Positions 33,815 to 41,031 of a DNA stretch of 64,000 nt are shown here, one piece after another (the first letter of the stretch is position 1; every line of letters starts with the position of its first letter). This DNA is from CAIMUM01 sp034429715 (GTDB lineage: Bacteria; Chloroflexota; Dehalococcoidia; GIF9; UBA5629). The stretch is from NCBI GenBank assembly GCA_034429715.1, contig DAOUFR010000058.1, positions 1 to 64,000 on the forward strand, read 5' to 3'. The position numbers were made by a program, and so were the translations under genes. Under the pieces are notes generated by a model, which was not told the origin of the DNA, did not search any database, and saw nothing but the letters and a program-made list of their open reading frames with translations.

Positions 33815-34827
33815 TTAGATACCCCCACTTCTTTCACCTCGCATTCGTTTGCAGACAGAAGTGCTGACCGCATGGCCGTGGCGCTGGCAAATCTGCTGCC
33901 CGGTGAAAACATAATGGCCTGGGCCAGGCAGCGTGATGTCCTTGCCGAGATACCCGCCGAGATCATGTAGTCCGCCACCTTGCCGGCCTCGGTGTAGCTC
34001 CGCGGCCAGTTGGTGCGGATCAGCTCGGTGCACAGATCGTTGGGCTGTCTGAGCGTGAGCAGGTAGATACAGGTCTGCGCCAGGCCGCACAGGTCGCAAC
34101 GCTGGTCGCTCTCGCCGCCTATGAATAATTCAGGTATATCGAAACCCTTGTTGGCTATCTGGGTGAAGGGATCCGTCTTGACCGTGTCCCTTTTCATGCT
34201 CTCCAGGCTTTTGGCCGTGCCGAAGTCGATCAGTTTGATGCCGCCGTTTCCGCTGAGCATGATGTTCTTGGGATTGACGTCCCTGTGCACAATACCCGCG
34301 GCGTGGATATAGGCCAGGGCGTCCAGCGCCTGTCCGGCCCAGGCCAGGAGCTTCTGCTCACCGGCCGATGTCCTGGGAGAGGACGACATGACAGGTTCAC
34401 CTGTTACGAGCTCCAGTACCAGGTGGAATTCCCCTTTGTAATAGAAATCATCAAGGTATGTGACTATATTGGGATGCTGCAGCCTTTTGAGGAAAGCGGC
34501 TTCCTGGCGTAGCTTGTCCAGATAAACATTGTCCATGGTGGTGCCCCTGCGGGGCGTCTTGATGATGCATTTCTTACCGCTGGTGCGGTCCCTGGCCAGC
34601 CAGATGTTTGCCATGCCTCCTTGTTTGAAGGCCGGTGCTTTAAGCTCGTAGCGGCTGTTGATGCGGTGCTTGCGTTCAGGCTGGGCCTGCTGTTGCGTCG
34701 GCCTGCCCTGGCGCCGGGCTGAGGCGTTCGCCTTGTGCCGCTGGACCGCCTGGATAATAGCCACTGTGACCGGTATGCTGGTGAAGATCAGTGCAAAGAC
34801 TATGACAAAGATGGTCGGATCGTCCAT
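33811..34827 (-). CDS. Membrane-anchored Ser/Thr protein kinase (Hanks type)
   Basis: 338 residues from the ATG at 34827, which shares one base with the phosphatase stop (TGATG). Residues 5-27 are a membrane helix; the rest is cytoplasmic. Kinase motifs: degenerate glycine loop FKQGGMANIWLA, CIIKTP (ATP-binding Lys), LHPNIV-type helix-C region QHPNIVTYLD, HRDVNPKNIML (catalytic loop) and LIDFGTAK. Unlike PknB it has no extracellular sensor and the kinase domain is C-terminal to the anchor, so signals may come through the FHA membrane proteins. The region after DFG is short and the APE motif appears as IPE. CDLCGLAQTC is an unusual Cys cluster in helix F. Confidence 0.9.
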   Translation of the reverse strand: MDDPTIFVIVFALIFTSIPVTVAIIQAVQRHKANASARRQGRPTQQQAQPERKHRINSRYELKAPAFKQGGMANIWLARDRTSGKKCIIKTPRRGTTMDNVYLDKLRQEAAFLKRLQHPNIVTYLDDFYYKGEFHLVLELVTGEPVMSSSPRTSAGEQKLLAWAGQALDALAYIHAAGIVHRDVNPKNIMLSGNGGIKLIDFGTAKSLESMKRDTVKTDPFTQIANKGFDIPELFIGGESDQRCDLCGLAQTCIYLLTLRQPNDLCTELIRTNWPRSYTEAGKVADYMISAGISARTSRCLAQAIMFSPGSRFASATAMRSALLSANECEVKEVGVSK

Positions 34828-35630
34828 CAGACTGTTTTTACCCCCGTCTTTGCCGACACCAGTGCCTGCCAGGAGGGGAGGCCGCCGGGTTGGGCGATGA
34901 TAACCGATATGTTGTCGGGGCCGCCGGCCAGGTTGGCCCGGGAGATCAGGTCCGCGCAGGCCTGCCGCGGACTCTGCGAGGCAAGCACCGTTTCCTCGAT
35001 TCTGCCAGCAGGGAGCACCCCGCACAGGCCGTCCGAGCACAGCAATATGTTGTCCCCGGCATAAAGCTTGATTTGTATCAGGTCCGGCAGGCTATTATCA
35101 TTGTAACCCAGCACGCGTGTTATCTCGTTGCGGCGCGGATGTGTCAGGGCTTCCTCCGCCGATATATCACCGGTATCTACCAGCTCCTGCACCACGGAAT
35201 GGTCCGTTGTGACCTGAATGATCTCCCTGGTGTTGATAATGTAACAGCGGGAATCCCCTATGTGGGCAACGTACATATCCTGCCCTGTAATAAGGGCCGC
35301 GGTGAGAGTGGTGCCCATACCCTGCAGCGACTTTTCTGTTGCAGCTTCGAGGACGGCGTTGTTAGCCTTGCTGAAAGCCGAGGCCATCAGCGGCAATCCG
35401 GGCGCCGTCTGCCGAGCCAGCAGTCCGGAGATACATTCGACCTGGAAAATCCTGATAGCCAGGTCGCTGGCGATTTCCCCTGCTTCGTGTCCGCCCATGC
35501 CGTCCGCCACCGCGAACAGACCGGCAGATACCGTACCTGAATTAGTATGCAGGTCGAAGGTGCTGTAGAAAACACTGTCTTCGTTGAGTTTTCTCACCAG
35601 GCCGGTGTCCCAGCCGTAACCTATCTCCAA
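34827..35630 (-). CDS. PP2C-family Ser/Thr protein phosphatase
   Basis: 267 residues. All metal motifs are present: ADGMGGHEAGE, IGDSRCYII, LCSDGLCGVL and GGPDNISVII. Starts MEIGYGWDTGLVRKLNEDS with the conserved R-x-x-N-E-D. Soluble, no membrane segment. It would reverse phosphorylation by the kinase immediately downstream, as in the PstP/PknB and PrpC/PrkC pairs. The gene is 22 bases downstream of the zinc-ribbon FHA gene. Confidence 0.93.
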   Translation of the reverse strand: MEIGYGWDTGLVRKLNEDSVFYSTFDLHTNSGTVSAGLFAVADGMGGHEAGEIASDLAIRIFQVECISGLLARQTAPGLPLMASAFSKANNAVLEAATEKSLQGMGTTLTAALITGQDMYVAHIGDSRCYIINTREIIQVTTDHSVVQELVDTGDISAEEALTHPRRNEITRVLGYNDNSLPDLIQIKLYAGDNILLCSDGLCGVLPAGRIEETVLASQSPRQACADLISRANLAGGPDNISVIIAQPGGLPSWQALVSAKTGVKTV

Positions 35631-35652
35631 TCAAATCTCCTTCATTTGCATA

Positions 35653-36135
35653 TTAGCTCAACCGGAAGATGAGTGTGGCTCCCGGCTGTCTGGCCAGCTC
35701 TATACTATCTCCGTCCCTGAGAGCCTGCCTGCCTTTATGGTGGATATCGATATTGTTTACCCGTGTGTGATTGGTGCTTCCGGTGCCGTCGCGCCCGTGG
35801 TCCTGGACAAAATAAGTGCCGTTCTCGCGCGTAACGAGCAGATGCTGTCTGGAGATGCTCATCAGCGCATCTTGCGAGAGTTTGCCCTCGAAGTTACTGC
35901 GCTGAATGAACTGGGAATTGTCCGCCAGAGTGATCTCCTCGCCTCCCGGCATGATCATCCTGGCCACGGCTCCCTGCGCTGCAGCTTCCGCAGCCTCTTC
36001 CATGACGGTGTCGTTGCTTGTACATTCCTTTTCGTCCGCCAGGTAATGCCCGCAGCTGTAACAGAAAAAGCTGCCGGCCCCGTTCAAGCCCTGGCAGGCC
36101 GGGCAGATGACGCTGACGCTGATTACCTCTTCCAT
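35653..36135 (-). CDS. Zinc-ribbon plus FHA-domain protein
   Basis: 160 residues from the ATG at 36135; an in-frame GTG at 36144 adds three residues. N-terminal CPACQGLN...FFCYSCG is a CxxC-CxxC zinc ribbon; FHA at ~60-160 with SISRQHLLV and TGSTNHTRVN. The GR before the first strand is QR and the Gly after Asn is His, so phosphopeptide binding may be altered. Soluble. Neither start has a ribosome site, and a -10 hexamer at 36153-36148 would put transcription start 5-7 bases ahead of the ATG, so it may be leaderless. First gene of the minus-strand series phosphatase, kinase, FHA3. Confidence 0.82.
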   Translation of the reverse strand: MEEVISVSVICPACQGLNGAGSFFCYSCGHYLADEKECTSNDTVMEEAAEAAAQGAVARMIMPGGEEITLADNSQFIQRSNFEGKLSQDALMSISRQHLLVTRENGTYFVQDHGRDGTGSTNHTRVNNIDIHHKGRQALRDGDSIELARQPGATLIFRLS

Positions 36136-36147
36136 TACGATCACATC

Positions 36148-36217
36148 ATTCTAGTCTGCTGAAAAACCGACTGCTTGACAGCTTTCTGACGAATACCTAA
36201 TATAAATCTGACATATA
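36148..36217 (-). promoter_or_regulatory. Divergent regulatory region with four tandem 11-bp repeats
   Basis: Plus-strand units: 36174 CTTGACAGCTT, 36185 TCTGACGAATA, 36196 CCTAATATAAA, 36207 TCTGACATATA; the third is degenerate. Exactly 20 bases from the proximal unit lies minus-strand TAGAAT (36153-36148), the same spacing as at 32574-32643; both also share GTCAAGCAG at the boundary. It should control the zinc-ribbon FHA/phosphatase/kinase/FHA3 operon. It lies between that operon and the FHA-winged-helix gene and so could also give autoregulation. Confidence 0.65.
36175..36203 (+). promoter_or_regulatory. Promoter-like hexamers for the FHA-winged-helix gene, inside the repeat array
   Basis: TTGACA at 36175-36180, 17-base spacer, TAATAT at 36198-36203, followed by a ~85-base leader to the GTG at 36294. 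The elements overlap the 11-bp units, so a protein bound to the array would compete with polymerase in this direction while activating the opposite one. Confidence 0.45.
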
Positions 36218-36293
36218 TATTCAATGTGATGGTTGCCCTTGATATATTATACTGCAAGAGGAAATACAGCCTGCATATAGCAGGAGGCCCGTT

Positions 36294-36977
36294 GTGGCTT
36301 TTATTATAGTCAAGAAAGGCGATGCCGAAGACATCGGCAAGATTTTTACCCTCAGGCAGGCTGCCACGGTAGTCGGCCGGCGTACTCCCCAGTATAAGCC
36401 GGATATCGAATTAAACGACGAGGCGGTATCCAGACGGCATTGCGAGATACTGGAAAAAGAAGGCCATTATCAGATAAGAGACCTGGGCAGCACGAACGGG
36501 ACCGTGCTCAACGACGACAGGATACTGTCGGGCAGGTTATATGACCTGAAACACAATTGCAAGATCGGGCTTGGTATGGCAGTAGGGCCGGCGCATTCCC
36601 TTTTGATATTCAAAGAGACGGAGAGCACCAATTTACTGGGGGGAAAGGGGGCAGGAGCAAGCCAGAAAGCTGTAGCGATGGATGTTAGCTGGCTCAAAAT
36701 TGATGAGGCCAAGAAAGAGGTGCATGTGGACGGCGAGCCTGTGAAACTATCGCGCAAAGAGTACGAATTACTTAGTTATCTCTACGAAAACGCCGGTGTG
36801 GTCTGCCTGCGCGACGAGATTATCAAAGCCGTATGGTTCGATAGTCTGGACCCGGCCGCCATATCGGATGCGACGCTCGACCAGCTCGTGCACCGACTGC
36901 GGGAGAAGATAGAACCCGACACCGCCAACCCCACCCGCATTATCAGCCGCAAGGCCTTCGGATACATGCTGGTATAA
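36294..36977 (+). CDS. FHA-winged-helix (PhoB/OmpR-type) transcription factor
   Basis: 227 residues, GTG start after AGGAGG. FHA at ~1-105 (VVGRRTPQY, AVSRRHCEIL, LGSTNGTVLN); C-terminal OmpR/PhoB winged helix at ~130-227 (VKLSRKEYELLSYLYENAG, LDQLVHRLREKIE, RKAFGYML). There is no receiver domain: phosphothreonine recognition by FHA seems to replace aspartyl phosphorylation. Domain order is the reverse of mycobacterial EmbR (winged helix first). Divergent from the kinase operon, it is the probable transcriptional output of the module. Ends one base before the convergent crotonase gene. Confidence 0.9.
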   Translation: MAFIIVKKGDAEDIGKIFTLRQAATVVGRRTPQYKPDIELNDEAVSRRHCEILEKEGHYQIRDLGSTNGTVLNDDRILSGRLYDLKHNCKIGLGMAVGPAHSLLIFKETESTNLLGGKGAGASQKAVAMDVSWLKIDEAKKEVHVDGEPVKLSRKEYELLSYLYENAGVVCLRDEIIKAVWFDSLDPAAISDATLDQLVHRLREKIEPDTANPTRIISRKAFGYMLV

Positions 36978-36978
36978 A

Positions 36979-37851
36979 CTAATATTTGAAGGGCCGGTCC
37001 TTCCACCATGGGTAGAACGCAGGCATATCTTTGCTCGGCTTCATGGGGAAGGCGGGCGTCCTCTTCTCGAGGAACGACAAGATGCCTTCTTTGGCATCGG
37101 GCACGCCGAAAATCCAGTTGAGCGCCTTCGACTCCACCTGGTGGGCTTCCATGGGATGGTCTGCGCCCAGCATCTTCCACATAAGCTGGCGGCAGAACGC
37201 CACTGAAATGGGGGATGAGTTGTTGGCGATGCCGGCGGCGATCTCACGTGCCCGGGGCAGCAGCGCCTCGGGCTCCAGCAGTTCGCTCACCAGGCCCTTC
37301 TCGAAGGCCTCCTTCGCGCTGAACACCCGGCCGCTGTAAACCCACTCGGTCGCAACACCCATATTAACCAGCCGAGTTAAAAACCAGCTGGCGCAGCCGT
37401 CGAAAACAATGCCGCGCCGGCAGAACACCAGTCCCATTTTGGCGCTGGTCGAGGCGATACGGATATCCATGGGGAACGTCATGGTTATGCCGAAGCCCAC
37501 TGCCGGCCCGTTGATGGCCGCTATTAGCGGTTTCTTCATGTCGTATATGCGCAGCGATACGATGCCGCCCTCATCCCGGTGCGGTTGGTCGTCCTCCCGG
37601 CCCAGGAACCGTTCCATGAAGTACGAACCCTTGGCTTCTTCGCCGCCTCCCAGGGCAGCCCCTGCGCTGAATGCCCGGCCGGCGCCGGTGACTATCACCA
37701 CACGCACGTCATCGTCGTTATCGGCTCTCTCGAACGCGTCAAGCAGCTCTCTGCAGGTAGACGCCGTGATCGAGTTCATCTTGTCCGGATTGTTGAGCGT
37801 CAGCGTGAGAATACCCTCCGCTACCTCGTATTTAAGCTCCTTGTACTCCAT
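36979..37851 (-). CDS. Enoyl-CoA hydratase/isomerase (crotonase) family protein
   Basis: 290 residues. LNNPDKMNSITASTCREL and AGRAFSAGAALGGG mark the crotonase N-terminal half. At the two sites of the hydratase glutamates the sequence reads GFGITMTFPMD and GLVFCRRGIV, so both are lost. A plain 2-enoyl-CoA hydratase function is therefore doubtful; dehalogenase, isomerase or lyase-type crotonases use other residues. An insert after the oxyanion motif (residues ~72-98) is longer than usual. Confidence 0.85.
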   Translation of the reverse strand: MEYKELKYEVAEGILTLTLNNPDKMNSITASTCRELLDAFERADNDDDVRVVIVTGAGRAFSAGAALGGGEEAKGSYFMERFLGREDDQPHRDEGGIVSLRIYDMKKPLIAAINGPAVGFGITMTFPMDIRIASTSAKMGLVFCRRGIVFDGCASWFLTRLVNMGVATEWVYSGRVFSAKEAFEKGLVSELLEPEALLPRAREIAAGIANNSSPISVAFCRQLMWKMLGADHPMEAHQVESKALNWIFGVPDAKEGILSFLEKRTPAFPMKPSKDMPAFYPWWKDRPFKY

Positions 37852-37918
37852 GGGTTCCTCCTTTATCTACAATTTGAACGGCCTCTTGCCCCAGGCCGGG
37901 CTGAAGACGGATAAAAAC

Positions 37919-38944
37919 TTATACCTGGATTGAAATTCCGTGGTCCTTCAGATCAGTGAGTATCTCAAAAGCCGCCCGGTGTTTGGTGTAAAGCAGCTCC
38001 GAAACGCCCTTGTTTGCCCCCTGTTTATGGGTGATCCTGAGCTCGCATGAGGCCAGTTTGCTGTTGAGACAATGCTTGCTCCCACCCGGCGGATTGTAGT
38101 AATTAAGTCCGGCGAACAGCTCTTTAGGGGCATGCATACGGCCTCTGATATCGACGTCGTCGTCGCATGACGCGAAATGCCAGTCGAAATAGGTGAATTT
38201 TCCCTCCGCTCTGATCGTCTGCATTACGTTGTTAAGCTTGTATTCCTGGCCTTTATGCCTGAGCGTGATGAGCGTCATGCGGGGTGTCCACAAAGGCCCT
38301 ATTTTAACCCTGGCCGTGGCCACCTCGAGGAAGCTGTCACGGCTGTTGTCGAACCCGGCGACCTGACCCCAGGCGTAAAGGTCGGTATGCTTGGAGCCCC
38401 AGTTATGGTTCTGGCTGCCTATCCAGTTCTCGATTTTGATCTGGTCGCCGTCGACCTCCAGAGTGCCGTTGAAGCGGGCCAGGGGCAGCGGAACGCACAG
38501 CTTGGCCTTGGGGAAGTTGCCCGAATACATTTTCATGGGCAGGGGGAAGATGGGCCGGCTATCCCCACTGTATTTGAGGTCCCAGGTGATCGTATGGTTA
38601 TGTGATGTGGCGCTGCCCTTGAGCCAGTCTTTATGCAGAAAAGCGTCTCCGATCCTGACGTCGAGGCCTGAACGACTGAAAGAGCACTGGCCGATATGCA
38701 GCTCTTTTTTCACTGCTGTACTGGACGGAGTCTCGCCGTTGAAATAGACCGCCCAGAGCTCGCCGATGGCCTTTTCGGGACGGCCGTGGGGATTGAAGAT
38801 GGTGTACCTGATCCAGAAAGCTAGAGGGCGCTCAGGATGATTGGCGCGCAGGAAATAGCTCTCGTAGTGGCCTGTCTGCTGTCCCGGCTGGTAGATAGCG
38901 CAGTTGGCGGCGCCCGACCAGTCTTTCTCTGTTGTCTTCATCAT
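37919..38944 (-). CDS. AttH/CrtC/tocopherol cyclase-like lipocalin-fold protein
   Basis: 341 residues, no signal peptide; ribosome site GGGAGGT before two adjacent ATG codons. Aromatic-rich beta pattern with YESYFLRANHPERPLAFWIRYT near the N-terminus and NWIGSQNHNWGSKHTDLYAW in the middle resembles the CrtC/AttH superfamily (hydroxyneurosporene synthase, tocopherol cyclase-like). Members hydrate or cyclise prenyl lipids, or have unknown roles. Recognition is by motif look only. Neighbours give no carotenoid genes. Confidence 0.6.
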   Translation of the reverse strand: MMKTTEKDWSGAANCAIYQPGQQTGHYESYFLRANHPERPLAFWIRYTIFNPHGRPEKAIGELWAVYFNGETPSSTAVKKELHIGQCSFSRSGLDVRIGDAFLHKDWLKGSATSHNHTITWDLKYSGDSRPIFPLPMKMYSGNFPKAKLCVPLPLARFNGTLEVDGDQIKIENWIGSQNHNWGSKHTDLYAWGQVAGFDNSRDSFLEVATARVKIGPLWTPRMTLITLRHKGQEYKLNNVMQTIRAEGKFTYFDWHFASCDDDVDIRGRMHAPKELFAGLNYYNPPGGSKHCLNSKLASCELRITHKQGANKGVSELLYTKHRAAFEILTDLKDHGISIQV

Positions 38945-38988
38945 TAACCTCCCGGAGCCTGATAATCATAACGTAAAACCGGTTAAAA

Positions 38989-40239
38989 CTAAATGCCGCC
39001 CTCGATACAGTATTCCCGCAGTGTGTTAAGGGCTGCGAAAAACTCCTTCATCATGGTGCCCACCGTGTACATACCGCGCTTTGTGACTGAAATTATGCTG
39101 TTTTTCTCCTGGATAACACCGGCAATTTTAAAGAATAGCAGCTCCGCCCATATCCTGGCGTGGATATCCGAATCGAAGCGCTGTTTGAACTGCTGCGTGC
39201 TCAGGCTCATACCGAATAACCTGGTCAGCATGTAGTAACGGTATTGCTCGGTAGCGGAGAGATGACGTGTGCGGACTATGGGCAACCTTTCTTCCGCGAT
39301 CAGCTTATGGTAGCCGTCCAGCGAGAAGGAATTGACCAGGAAATCGCCTCCCAGGAAGCTGACGGACCCGGCGCCGACGCCGATATAGTCATCGTAGTCG
39401 ATGATATATTCGTCGATCATGAGGTCGCCGCGCGAAAAGCACCAGGCTGTCGAAGCTTTGTATCCGCCGTCCATCAGCTCCTGCAGGATTATCTCGTAAT
39501 ATTGCTTTTCGCGTTTGGTATCCACCCGGCGGAATTTTTTGGTCAGCGCATCCAGTTTATGTGGAGAGGGCATGAGCGGGTAGAAAGTGGCCTGGTCGGT
39601 GCCGAGGTCCTTGAAGATTTTTATATCGGAGCGGAACTGCTCCGGTGTCTGTGTGGGGAAGTTGAACATGAGGTCCACGTTGACCGTATCGAATTTGCCC
39701 TGCGCCAGCTTAAGCTTCTGTATGGAGTCTTCGCCCTTGAAAAGCGTCCTGCCCATGGCTTTAAGAAGGGAGTTATCGAAGCTTTGAACACCGATGGAAA
39801 GCCGGTTGACTCCCATCTGTTTCAGCTGATCAACGGTGTCAGGCGTCAGCTCGCGCGGTGTGGTCTCAAGCGAGATGCGCCTGATCTCGAATTTCGATCT
39901 GAGGAAATCGACGAAGCCGGACAGCTCGTCCATGAGGACGGTGGGCGTGCCGCCCCCGAAATAGAAGTCGTTGAATTTGAAACCCAGCGCGGCGTACAGG
40001 TCGACTTCCCGGCGCAGGTCTGCGAAGTAAGCGCGGGCTTGATCCTCCTTGAACAGGTAACGGTTGAAGCAGCAGAAGGGACACAGGGTGCGGCAGAAAG
40101 GGATGTGGATATAGAGGGATACCCTGTCCCCCCGTATAATGCCCTCTGAAGCGATGCGGGAAAGGTCCGCATCGCCTGTAAACCTGAGGAACTTCTGGCC
40201 TTCGTAGCGGACGACCGAGCCGGCAAATAAACTGATCAT
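38989..40239 (-). CDS. HemN/HemW-like radical SAM protein (coproporphyrinogen dehydrogenase family)
   Basis: 416 residues. CRTLCPFC at residues 49-56 is the radical-SAM CxxxCxxC; YFGGGTPTVL, RLSIGVQSFD and VDLMFNFPTQT follow in HemN order. The C-terminal domain (YRYYMLTRLFGMSL, FFKIAGVIQ) is the HemN-C fold. HemN oxidises coproporphyrinogen III without oxygen; HemW is a haem chaperone, and other homologues degrade haem or act as methyltransferases. No other haem genes lie nearby, so the exact role is open. Confidence 0.82.
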   Translation of the reverse strand: MISLFAGSVVRYEGQKFLRFTGDADLSRIASEGIIRGDRVSLYIHIPFCRTLCPFCCFNRYLFKEDQARAYFADLRREVDLYAALGFKFNDFYFGGGTPTVLMDELSGFVDFLRSKFEIRRISLETTPRELTPDTVDQLKQMGVNRLSIGVQSFDNSLLKAMGRTLFKGEDSIQKLKLAQGKFDTVNVDLMFNFPTQTPEQFRSDIKIFKDLGTDQATFYPLMPSPHKLDALTKKFRRVDTKREKQYYEIILQELMDGGYKASTAWCFSRGDLMIDEYIIDYDDYIGVGAGSVSFLGGDFLVNSFSLDGYHKLIAEERLPIVRTRHLSATEQYRYYMLTRLFGMSLSTQQFKQRFDSDIHARIWAELLFFKIAGVIQEKNSIISVTKRGMYTVGTMMKEFFAALNTLREYCIEGGI

Positions 40240-40290
40240 GTTTATTGAATGTGCAGCAGCTTAAAATTATCTGTGGTCGAGTTTACCAAG

Positions 40291-40899
40291 CTAAGCAAGC
40301 AATCCGTACAAAATGGTTTGAACCATTCTGTCCCCGGCAGCCGTTAAGTCGAAGCTGCCATCTTTTAAACACCATTCATACAGGATACCCCGATAACTCA
40401 TCATGATAAACCGGGTGATTTCCGTAGCGTCCGTATCGTCTTTTAGTATGCCGACTTTTAAACACTCATCTATCTGTTCAAGCACAGTATTAAACAATAT
40501 GCCCCTCTCTGCTGCCATCACAGGATCTTTTCTGCCGGCGCTGATCTGACTCTGCATAACCACTTTAATAAAATCCACACCCAGATTGTCCATGTACCGG
40601 GATACAGATGCGCATAAGAATTTGAGCTTGTCGATCCGGCTATCTATTTCAGGTAGGACAGGAATTACTTCATCTCTAATTAATTTATTTATCGCCATGA
40701 AGTGCTCCATGATAACCGCGTCTTTGGACTTGAAATGGATATAGAATGTCCCCAACGAAACGCCGGATTTTCTGCAGATCTCACTGATGGTAACCCTGTC
40801 GTATCCCTTTTTTGAGAACAGCGTAAGGGATGTCTGGTAAATCTTCTTGTGCGTAGCCAGCGACTGTTTTTTTCGATGAGTGGACTTTTTATTATTCAT
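40291..40899 (-). CDS. TetR-family transcriptional regulator
   Basis: 202 residues. HTH: YDRVTISEICRKSGVSLG followed by TFYIHFKSKDAVIMEHF, residues ~34-68. Basic N-terminus. Divergent from the beta-oxidation operon at 41032; the 132-base gap contains its own promoter (TTGTAA/TATAAT) and a large dyad over the operon promoter. FadR/PsrA-like acyl-CoA-responsive repression is the natural expectation. Confidence 0.9.
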   Translation of the reverse strand: MNNKKSTHRKKQSLATHKKIYQTSLTLFSKKGYDRVTISEICRKSGVSLGTFYIHFKSKDAVIMEHFMAINKLIRDEVIPVLPEIDSRIDKLKFLCASVSRYMDNLGVDFIKVVMQSQISAGRKDPVMAAERGILFNTVLEQIDECLKVGILKDDTDATEITRFIMMSYRGILYEWCLKDGSFDLTAAGDRMVQTILYGLLA

Positions 40900-40928
40900 G
40901 ATAGGTACCTTCGCTATACAGTTAAACT

Positions 40929-40957
40929 ATTATATTTGTAACTAACGTGAATTACAA
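40929..40957 (-). promoter_or_regulatory. Promoter of the TetR gene
   Basis: On the minus strand TTGTAA (40957-40952), 17-base spacer, TATAAT (40934-40929). Within it TTGTAA (40936-40941) and TTACAA (40952-40957) form a 6-base inverted repeat that could be an autoregulatory site. Confidence 0.5.
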
Positions 40958-40964
40958 TTCAGGC

Positions 40965-40993
40965 TTGACAATATTTTGATAGTAGAATAGAAT
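40965..40993 (+). promoter_or_regulatory. Promoter of the beta-oxidation operon
   Basis: TTGACA at 40965-40970, 17-base spacer, TAGAAT at 40988-40993; the start codon is at 41032. The -10 hexamer lies inside the dyad at 40986-41016. Confidence 0.7.
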
Positions 40994-41016
40994 ACATTCA
41001 CTGAATATATTCTATT
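40986..41016. promoter_or_regulatory. Probable TetR operator over the -10 element
   Basis: AATAGAATACATTCA, one central base, TGAATATATTCTATT: 15-base arms with a single mismatch. The position over the -10 and start site fits repression. Its right-arm 14-mer GAATATATTCTATT recurs at 49406. Confidence 0.7.
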
Positions 41017-41031
41017 ATTAGGAGGCTGTTG

